Shown: positions 20,990 to 29,475 of the stretch, piece after piece | Position numbering within the stretch: the first letter of the stretch is position 1 | Layout of the letters: each line of letters opens with the position of its first letter | Assembly (NCBI RefSeq): GCF_023053635.1 | Contig: NC_086172.1 | Coordinates: 20,489,501-20,553,500, forward strand | Direction of reading: 5' to 3' | Source of the DNA: Elgaria multicarinata webbii | Taxonomy: Eukaryota; Chordata; Lepidosauria; Squamata; Anguidae | Length of the DNA: 64,000 nt | Notes under the pieces: model-generated | Told to the model about the DNA's origin: nothing | Seen by the model: only the letters and a program-made list of their open reading frames with translations | Databases searched by the model: none | Position numbers and translations under genes: made by a program

Positions 20990-22000
20990 CGATTAGTCTA
21001 TGCCATTGCAATATTGGGGTTCACTAGGGGGTTGGGGATAATAACCACAGTCTAATTGAAATGGCAATGCTTTATCACCTAGGCACTTGGTTGCATACAA
21101 TTGTTTATGTTGTCTTGTTGGTTCGGCTATTGGGCGGTATAGAAATGTAATAAATAAATAAATGTTTATTACTCGATCTTCACATTCATTGTCACTCTCC
21201 GTACCTACAGTGTGCAGTCTAGCTTTCGCCTTTTTCTGTTTTGACAGACATTTGGATGCATAACTATTGGTCACAGTTGTGGGATTTCTTCCTATAAGCT
21301 GGGCAACTCTCTTTGGGTCTTGCATGTATCTCTCCCACCCACACCCACACCCCAGTACTTGCATTGCTCTATGCTATTCACTGTTGTCTTTTCATCGGGT
21401 TTCTCCCTCTTTCTTCTGTCCTTTATCGATGGGTTCTACTGCCTGCCCTTCTAGGGCTCTAATCCTGTCTTTGGACAGCTCAGCTGCCCTGCAAATCTCA
21501 AAGCTTTTCTCTAAGGTCGAGACTGCTTCCCTCCGCAATCTCTCCCATACTCGTCTGTCCTGTAGTCCACATTCTCTCCTCCTGCCCCTTATTAATGAGT
21601 CTTTGGTATCTCCAAAATTGCAACTGGCTGCTAATATCTTGAAACTGGTGCAATATTCCTCAGTGCCTTCCCTTATTGCTTTGTTCCACATGAAAAGGCT
21701 ATAGGTTTGCACTGTTTCATCCTTTCTGGGGTTGCACTGGGCATCAAAACAACCTATTACTGTAGCTAAAGTACACTGTGCTTGGGGAATGTTTGCACAG
21801 TGTCTCATTTATTTTTCTCCCCCTTTCTCCAATCAAATATAGAAAGTTTCATTTTCACAGACTTCTCTTTATTTGCCATTGCAATGTCTGCATAGCAATT
21901 AAACTCATCTTTCCATGCCTGGGCTAATTTCTGAATTTGCAGATTTAATGTGCTTGGTGGCTTCAAGTCCTCCATTTTCAGCCTCCTCCTCCTCCTCCTC
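20990..22000 (-). mobile_element. Gypsy-type LTR retrotransposon fossil (gag region)
   Basis: Minus-strand reading frames carry gag-like sequence in order from 22000 down to 20990: an N-terminal LKPPSTLNL...WKDEFNCYADIAMA segment, a capsid-like CNPRK...YCTSFKILAASCNFGDTKDSLI segment, and a region with KARLHTVGTESDNEC like the gag-protease junction. These match Ty3/Gypsy-class gag proteins as known from vertebrates and invertebrates. The copy is old and broken. No reverse transcriptase or integrase is present. An L2-type tail (about 21120-21165) has inserted into it. The G+C-rich DNA to its right could be leader or LTR, but this is not shown. Confidence 0.7.
21120..21165 (+). mobile_element. 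L2-type LINE 3' tail inserted in the Gypsy fossil
   Basis: It reads TTCGGCTATTGGGCGGTATA plus an AATAAATAAATAAA tail, on the strand opposite to the gag remnant. Confidence 0.6.
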
Positions 22001-22780
22001 CTCCTCTTCTCTCTCTCTCTCTCTCTCTCCCTCCCTCCCTCCCTCCGTCTCCTCACAGTTATTCAGGGCCTTGCTGGATAAGCCAGCAGGGAAGCAGGGC
22101 GATGTGTGCCGCCCCGCCTCCTACATGCACGACACGCAGGGACTCCGGAAGCCCTGCAGCGTCGGCCATTTTTTTTTTGTTGTTGTTAAAGGGGTCACGT
22201 GCTCCCCGAAGACTCCGGACAAGGTAAGTGGGTTTTTTTTTTAAAAAAAAAATCCTTCCTTCGCCCCCATCCCATCCCCGGCTGTCTTTTCCTTGCCCCC
22301 ATCCCTTCCCCGGCTGTCCTTCCCTCACCCCCATCCCGTCCCCGGCTGTCCTTCTCTCACCCCCATCCCATCCCCGGCTGTCCTTCTCTCGCTCCCATCC
22401 CGTTCCCGGCTGTCCGTCCCTCACCCCCTTGCCATCCCCAATGTCCGTCCCTCACCCGCCCCCCCGTGCCATCCCCGATGTCCGGCTTTCCCCCCCCTCT
22501 CTCCTGGCCGGTCCGGCCTTCCCCCTGCCCCTCTCTTCCCCCCCAGGATCCCCCCCCCGGGCTGATGGGCACAGCACTCGGATGAGCGCTGTGCCCAGTC
22601 CGTGGCTTTTCCCAGCTACTCGCGAGTAAGCAAGTAGCCACAAAAAGCCACGGACCCCGCTAGACGTTCCGCAGCGTTAAGGGAGGTCTCAGCGCGGCCT
22701 GACCCCGGATTCCCCTGTGCGTCATCTGGACGCACAGCCGGGAAACCGGGCCTCACAGCGCGCTAAGACCTTGTCTAGCA
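22001..22780. other. G+C-rich, CpG-bearing block with 32-bp minisatellite
   Basis: It starts with (CCT)n/(CT)n, followed by CpG-containing DNA (22060-22220), T/A homopolymers and a C-rich array (22262-22510). CpG-rich sequence (22560-22780) with inverted TCCGTGGCTTTT / AAAAGCCACGGA arms follows. It lies directly upstream, in the minus direction, of the Gypsy gag remnant. It could be that element's leader or LTR, another DNA element, or a small CpG island. No exon was recognised. Confidence 0.45.
22262..22510. repeat. 32-bp C-rich minisatellite
   Basis: CGGCTGTC-type blocks recur at 22280, 22312, 22344, 22376 and 22408, exactly 32 bp apart. Two degenerate units (AATGTCCG, GATGTCCG) follow. 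The unit is essentially CCCCATCCCGTCCCCGGCTG plus a pyrimidine-rich stretch. Pro/Ser-rich frames across it are artefacts. Confidence 0.85.
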
Positions 22781-23185
22781 AGGCCTCCAGTCACTGCTGC
22801 CATCATGTTTCAAAGCTGGTGGATTGCATCCCACAGAATCAAAGAGACCTTGCTTTCTAAACAAAACATTTCTTTTTAAACAAAGGTCCCTCCTTGGAGC
22901 TCTCTAAAGCAGTGGCTTCTCCCTCTCCTCAGGCCAGAAGCTGTGGCTGTTGCACTAACAACTTCTTGGCTCCTCCCAGGAAGCAAACCCCATCCAGGCC
23001 AAATCCAGCTGTTCTTTCATAGTGTCAGAGCCAAAATGTTGATAGCAAAATAGCTGAAGTTATTGGAAGGTTCCACTGATAATGGAAAATATTGGAAGTT
23101 TCCATCTATAGGGAAAGGGTATCAGAAAGTTTGGTTTGGTATGTTTATGAATAATATTTCAGCTATGATTCATTTTTATTACGGT
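22781..23185. other. Unassigned intronic DNA
   Basis: Nothing recognised between the G+C-rich block and the next CR1 copy. Confidence 0.35.
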
Positions 23186-24066
23186 AAATGACACCAAATC
23201 GGGTGGGATAGCTAATACCCTAGAAGACAGAAACAAACTTCAAAGTGATCTTGATAGGCTGGAGTGCTGGGCTGAAAACAAACAGAATGAAATTTAATAG
23301 GGATAAATGCCAAGTTCTACATCTAGGAAATAGAAACCAAATGTACAGTTACAAGATGGGGGATACTTGGCTCAGCAATACTACAGACGAGAAGGATCTT
23401 GGAATTGTTGTAGATCACAAGCTGAATATGAGCCAACAGTGTGATGTGGCTGCAAAAAAAGCAAATGCTATTTTGGGCTGCATTAATAGAAGTATAGCTT
23501 CCAAATCACACAAGGTACTGGTTCCCCTCTATTCGGTCCTGGTTAGGCCTCATCTTGAGTATTGCGTCCAGTTCTGGGCACCACACTTCAAGAAGGGTGC
23601 AGACAAGGTGGAGCGTGTTCAGAGGAGGGCAACCAGGATGATCAGGGGTCTGGAAACAAAGCCCTATGAAGAGAGACTGAAAGAACTGGGCATGTTTAGC
23701 CTGGAGAAGAGAAGATTGAGGGGAGACATGATAGCACTCTTCAAATACTTAAAAGGTTGTCACACAGAGGAGGGCCAGGATCTCTTCTCGATCATCCCAG
23801 AGTGCAGGACACGGAATAATGGGCTCAAGTTATAGGAAGCCATATTCTGGCTGGACATCAGGAAAAAATTCCTGTTAGAGCAGCAGTATGACAAAGGAAC
23901 CAATTACCTAGGGAGGTTGTGGTCTCTCCCACACTAGAAGCATTCAAGAGGCAGCTGGACAACCACCTGTCAGGGATGCTTTGAGGTGGATTCCTGCATT
24001 GTGCTGGGGGTTGGACTCTATGGCCTTATAGGCCCCTTCCAATTCTACTATTCTATGATTCTATGA
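23186..24066 (+). mobile_element. CR1 LINE, C-terminal reverse-transcriptase half and 3' end
   Basis: It begins at the DDTK block just after the FADD catalytic motif and runs to the repeated CTATGATTCTATGA end. The 196-residue frame from 23245 reads KFNRDKCQVLHLGNRNQM...[12 protein letters not shown]...[19 protein letters not shown], then stops early (GLKL-stop). Single-base insertions and deletions separate it from the intact copy at 29449. It is 5'-truncated. Confidence 0.95.
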
Positions 24067-24214
24067 AATCAAATACAGTTATAGGATATATTGGAGAGTG
24101 GGATTTGTGTATAAGGCATTGGAAAGTTAGTTTCCGCTTTGCTGGAGTTCAGGGTCAAGTGTTAGCTTTACAATACATTTCTTGTTTGTTTCTGTAAGTG
24201 GACTTAGGGAGCAA

Positions 24215-24278
24215 CCCTAAACCCCCAACATGGCCATGTACAGCGCCATGAAAATTGATGGCGCTTTATAAATAAATA

Positions 24279-24326
<48 letters not shown>
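24215..24326 (+). mobile_element. LINE tail with (TAA)n
   Basis: CATGTACAGCGCCATGAAAA, then ATGGCGCTTTATAAATAAAT, leads into (TAA)n. The minus-strand LINE starting at 50630 has the same kind of terminus (AGCACCATCAATGTACATGG). Confidence 0.6.
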
Positions 24327-24327
<1 letters not shown>

Positions 24328-24641
24328 GCCAGCATGGGCATTTCAGGGAGAGCACTTGGATCCTCAGGATTTAAAGCCTGCTCATTCCTCTGAGATGCCC
24401 ACAGATAGGGTCCAAAACTACACCAGCCCTATAGCCGGCATAGTTAATTTTCCTCCCATTGAAGTCAGTGGGAGAAGGGAAAATAATAAAGGAACGAAGG
24501 TGCAGGGGAAAAACAACTTGTCTGTCTACCTTCCACCTTGGTTGCAGTGAGCCACAGGACTATGGATGCAATGGGACTCTTCATGGAGGATTTTCCTCCC
24601 ACTTCTTATTTGCAAGGTAAACAAACAGTTAAAAGAAATTC

Positions 24642-24643
24642 TA

Positions 24644-24714
<71 letters not shown>
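24642..24714. repeat. (AC)n(AG)n compound microsatellite
   Basis: About 9 AC units are followed by about 27 AG units. Confidence 0.95.
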
Positions 24715-24718
<4 letters not shown>

Positions 24719-25036
24719 TTGTAGATAAGTTTATTTCTTTTATTATCATTTGTATTTAAAGCATTCATAGATATTGATATATCAGATATATTGCTGTTGA
24801 TTTATATTGTGTTGTACTTGATGATGCTACAGTCTAGTTTGTGACCTTCATCTCCTTCTTTACTTAACGTGACAGTCGATTCTCATGCCATGCCACGAAC
24901 AAAACCATTTTGTCACCGATTCCTGCCATGCCTTGGTTATTATTGCTTCTCTTGTCATGCATATCTTAGTAACAATGTTGATGAATTTCTATAAAGAGAA
25001 AATGTACTCTGCACCTCCTCCAGGACGTTTTCCTCT

Positions 25037-25373
25037 GGAGCTCATCTACACCAAGCAGGGTATTGCACTATGAAAGCGGTATGAAAGTGGTATATAAAAG
25101 GCAGGAGCCACACTACTGCTTTATAGCGGTATTGAAGTGCACTGACAACTGTTGGGTCCCATTGACACATGCCACTTTCATACCACTGTTATATCCTGCT
25201 TGGTGTAGATGTGTCATGGGCCCCAACACTTGTCAGTGCACTTCAGTACCACTATAAAGCAGTAGTGTAGATCCTGCAGTGCACTTCAATACCGCTATAA
25301 AGCAGTTGTACGGCTCCTACCTTTTATATACCACTTTCCTAGTGCAATATCCTGCTCGGTGTAAATCTGCCCC
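25037..25373. mobile_element. Palindromic MITE, ATCTACACCAAGCAG family
   Basis: Left GAGCTCATCTACACCAAGCA and right CTGCTCGGTGTAAATCTGCC are near inverted repeats. The interior repeats TTTATAGCGGTATTGAAGTG and its complement three times. It is longer than the sister copy at 38002-38285 and appears to hold an extra internal arm duplication. Confidence 0.8.
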
Positions 25374-25930
25374 TATTCTTACCTCGTACATTCAAGGACT
25401 GAGCTTACATATTAAGTGCAGATGCTAGGACTGCCCTGGAATAAATCAAGCCCTTAGTAATAAGGATTGGGGGGGGGGGAGGTTTAGAGAGCACGATCAA
25501 GGGGAGCATGTTCTGTGGAATCATTGTCCTCAAACTGTTTTGGGGAAATTGTAACTACACAATGACCAGGATGGAGTACAACAGTGGTATAGTTGTGTAT
25601 TATTGTGCTTCCCTAGTTTCTCTTAAGGAAATATGATTAAGCACTCTCAATTGTCCAAGCAGCTTGAATGTTCTGTGCACAACGTTACAATTTCGTTTCT
25701 TTTGGAAGAGAGAGAGAGAGAGGGAGAGCGCTCTGGTGACTGCGGCTCCATGTAAAAAAAAAATTATTTACAAATATACAAGCAGAGCCTATTGGGAGCA
25801 AACAGACTCCTTCATCAGATAGTGCATCTGCTAGTCCTACATGAGGTCCCCAACGAGAGCAATTCAAGCCCAAGATGCTTGTGCTTTAACCAACTCAGCT
25901 CATATTGGCAAGCCATCAGCCAAACAAACA

Positions 25931-26723
25931 GGCCCTGTTCAGAAGACACCTTAAACCACGGCTTTAACCACGGTGGTTAAGCCAGAAAGCCAGGCCGTGT
26001 TCAGAAGACACCTTAAACCACGGCTTTAACCACGGTGGTTAAGCCAGAAAGCTAGGCCGTGTTCAGAAGACACCTTAAACCATGGCTTTAACCACGGTGG
26101 TTAAGCCAGAAAGCCAGGCCATGTTCAGAAGACACCTTAAACCATGGCTTTAACCACGGTGGCTAAGCCAGAAAGCCAGGCCATGTTCAGAAGACACCTT
26201 AAACCATGGCTTTAACCATGGTGTTTAAGCCAGAAAGCTAATCCGTGTTCAGAAGACACCTTAAACCATGGCTTTAACCACAGTGGTTAAGCCAGAAAGC
26301 CAGGCCGTGTTCAGAAGACACCTTAAACCACAGCTTTAACCACGGTGGTTAAGCCAGAAAGCTAGGCCGTGTTCAGAAGACACCTTAAACCATGGCTTTA
26401 ACCACGGTGGTTAAGCCAGAAAGCCAGGCCATGTTCAGAAGACACCTTAAACCATGGCTTTAACCACGGTGGCTAAGCCAGAAAGCCAGGCCGTGTTCAG
26501 AAGCCACCTTAAACCATGGCTTTAACCATTGTGTTTAAGCCAGAAAGCCGAGCCATTTTCAGAAGCCACCTTAAACCATGGCTTTAACCACGGTGACTAA
26601 AGCAAAACGCCTTATTCACTGTGGTTAAAGCCATGGTTTAAGGTGTCTTCTGAACACGGCCCGGCTTTCTGGCTTAATTACCGTGGTTAAAGCCATGGTT
26701 TAAGGTGTCTTCTGAATGGGGCC
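25931..26723. mobile_element. MITE whose left arm is amplified into a 62-bp array
   Basis: It starts GGCCCTGTTCAGAAGACACC and ends GGTGTCTTCTGAATGGGGCC, an inverted repeat. The bases ACA sit on both outer sides (25928-25930 and 26724-26726), a possible 3-bp duplication as made by PIF/Harbinger. From 25937 there are 11 direct copies of a 62-bp unit with GTTCAGAAG at exact 62-bp steps to 26557. Two inverted copies (26625-26723) close the element. Non-coding. Confidence 0.85.
25999..26618. repeat. Five-unit (310-bp) higher-order repeat, two copies
   Basis: Units 2-6 (25999-26308) and 7-11 (26309-26618) share position-specific variants. GCTAGGCC occurs at the end of units 2 and 7, GGTGGCTAAGCC in units 4 and 9, and GTGTTTAAGCC in units 5 and 10. 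This shows duplication of a five-unit block after the first round of amplification. Confidence 0.85.
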
Positions 26724-28004
26724 ACAATGGTCTCACATCTATGAATGATATTTAACACTGAAAGGTCTGTGCTACGACAGTGAATACGATAAAGTAGTGC
26801 ACATCATTTGTGACTAAACTTGTCATACATTGGGCAGCCGTTCCTAAGTCGCTAGCAACAGCCCTGATTTTGTGACGGCCCCTGTCCCATAGCTAAGCCA
26901 TAAAGTTAGGAATGATGGCACAGATTGAAGCATTAATGTTAAATCCTTAAAATGCAAGCAGTTCCATGATACTTTTCACTTTGGCACATCTTTCTGGAGA
27001 AACAACAGATGCCTCTTCACATGCATAGCAGAAATCAATGGAGGTGATCAATATCTCCCTCCACAGGTAATAAAATGCCAAGCAGCATTTCTGTCTATCT
27101 ATATCGATCCTTCAGGATTGCTTTAAATTGGTTCTGATGTGTATAAAAATCATTTTCTTAATGATCAAAAGCTTTTCTTTCTCCCCTTGATATTTTATTT
27201 CATATCTACTACACATAATAGACTCTAGCGTCCTTCTCTGACCAGCTATAGTAAACTAGATAACTTAAATTCATGTAAAAGGGCAGGAATTGGGAGAAAT
27301 TACTGTTCTGATTCATTTAAAGACTGTTTTGCTTATGCATTTAAGCAAAACCTGAAAAACCATTCCGTTATTTGATTTATTTTCAAATGACAATTTAATG
27401 GCTATTATCCCCTCTCCCGCCTTTTATTGGGAACAAAGCTTCCACTCTGCTGTTTTCTCTCATAGAGTATTCCATTCCTGACACCAGGGGGTAGAAACTA
27501 CAAAAACAGGAATCAGGAAATCTACAATTTTATGTTCAGCATTTATGCTGAAGAGGTTATACTTCCTCCAATGATGATATGCAAATAACATAATTAAATA
27601 TAGGAAACAGGACTAATTACATCCTCATTTATCCACATTAATGTCTTAGTCTTATATGCTACATTTAGTTGTTATTTTTGTACATTCATTAGAGTCCTCC
27701 ATTTTAAAAAAGTAATTACATTGCAAAAATACTGTAGCAATATTAGGCATTTGAACTATAGTATTTTAAAATAAAACAGGTAGAGCAGTCAGTAAGTGTT
27801 AGAGTATACTGCAGAATTTAAAGGTAAATCTTGAAACAATAAAACAATTGTGATAAGTAAACTGATGAAGATCAATAATACCCAATATGTCTGATAAAGT
27901 AATGTTATCTATACAGGCTAGAAACATAATAAGCAACAGAAGAGAGCAAAATCAAATTGCACAATCATATCATTAAATACCAGAAATAAGGTGTGTGTAT
28001 GTAA
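26724..28004. other. Unassigned intronic DNA
   Basis: A+T-rich, with no exon, RNA gene or repeat recognised. Confidence 0.4.
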
Positions 28005-28485
28005 TTTATATACCTCCTCATAGCTGAAGCTCTCTGGGCAATTTACAAGGTTAAAAACAGTGAGCATTAAAAACAAATATACAAAAATTTAAAACCAACA
28101 AAAATAACAATATCCATTTAAAACAACTATTCTGGGGTCAGTTAAAAACTTAGCATATGTTGTTAACTGCCTGGGAGAAAAGTCTTGACCTGGCACTGAA
28201 AAGATAATAATGTTGGTGAGCCTCATCGGGGAAATCATACCATAATTGGGGGGCCACCACTGAAAAGACCCTCTCCCTTGTTGCCATCCTCCGAGCTTCT
28301 CTCGGAGGAGGACCTTAAATGTTGAGCATAGTGTACAGGTAGGTTCATGTCGGGAGAGGCCTTCCATCAGGTATTGTGGTCCCAAGTCAGGTAAGGCCAT
28401 CAAGTTCATCTCCTTACTTAAGCTGACTGAAGAGTTAGTTTTGATAGTGTTGATCCAATACAGCTCCTTCTGTAGACGTTTACAG
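28005..28485 (-). mobile_element. L2-type LINE 3' end
   Basis: Plus-strand reading starts CATAGCTGAAGCTCTCTGGG, the reverse of the GAGAGCTTCGGCTATTGGGC terminus. It continues through GTCTTGACCTGGCACTGAAA and GGGGCCACCACTGAAAAG. Same family as 39503-39853 and 46962-47100, but this copy reaches further into the element. Confidence 0.7.
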
Positions 28486-28489
28486 CTGT

Positions 28490-29238
28490 TGTCCTTGAGT
28501 GTCAACTTTTTCCAAAGAGCGGAACTTCAAATCATTCCAGTTTTGTCCATATTCAAGGAAATGCTTAACCCAGGGCGGGGCAGGGGGCACTTGCATCCTA
28601 TGGTTTCTTACACAGCTTTTGTGTTCACAGATCCTGATCTTGATAGCTCTTGTCATTCCCATATATACTCTTTTTTTACAAGGGCATATGATAGCACATA
28701 TAACTCCTTTGGGATTATAGTAAAAGAAGCTCTGATTGAAATATTGTGAATTATCTGTTGGATTATAAAAACTCTTGCCTCTCTAGCAATTAGTACATAC
28801 ACTGCAACAACCACAGGAAAAATGGCCTTTTACTTCTCCGAAAAGGGTTCTGCCAGTCAATTTGGATTTAGATCTGAAAGCAGTATGCATCAATATAGCC
28901 CTAATGTTGGATTATATGCAAACATGAGACCACCCTGAAATCCATGTGTACCTTTCAAAAGGTACCACTATTGATTCATAATGTTACATTTTTTACTTGT
29001 ATGTCTATCATATGTTAAAGGGACAACATCCTTTCTATCCTCTGTTGAGTCCTGCCTAGCAATAACTCATTCCTGTTACTATTGAGGGCTCTATACTGGG
29101 CGTCCCTTAACAGTTTCAATTGGTATCCTTTCCTACTTGATGGGGTTGTAAGTATTTTATCTGTTCATGGAAATCTTGTGTGCTACAGTCTAAACGTGTA
29201 TGAGTAGTTTTCTCATCCATCCTCACGGTTCTTGGATT
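28490..29238. other. Unassigned intronic DNA
   Basis: No recognisable feature. Confidence 0.35.
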
Positions 29239-29243
29239 AGAAA

Positions 29244-29437
29244 GGGAAAGAAAAATACTCCGGATGAATGACTGGCTTTGAAGGTGGTGCCGTCGTGAGA
29301 GTTTTGGATTCTGGGACCACGGGCTACGCTACTTGGAACACGGACTGCTGGCAAGGGATGGGTTGCACCTCACAAGGGCTGGAAAGAATGAGTTCAGCCA
29401 CAGCATGAAGAACTTCATCAGGAGGGCTTTAAACTGA
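29244..29437 (+). pseudogene. CR1 ORF1 C-terminal remnant (esterase-like tail)
   Basis: The frame ending at 29437 reads RMNDWL, an in-frame TGA (29279-29281), then RWCRRESFGFWDHGLRYLEHGLLARDGLHLTRAGKNEFSHSMKNFIRRALN and stop. The DGLH segment matches the Asp-x-x-His catalytic block that closes the SGNH-hydrolase (esterase) domain of CR1 ORF1 proteins. Everything upstream is lost, so it is not functional. Confidence 0.75.
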
Positions 29438-29475
29438 ATCTTACGGGGGTGGGAGACATAAATTTTGAGGCAACA

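Noticed and set aside
22199-22641. Pro/Ser-rich and Gly/Arg-rich frames on both strands
   Set aside because: Readings of the 32-bp C-rich minisatellite and adjacent G+C-rich DNA.
25931-26723. CRISPR-like or other spaced-repeat array
   Set aside because: The 62-bp units are contiguous with no unique spacers, the ends are MITE inverted repeats, and the DNA is vertebrate.
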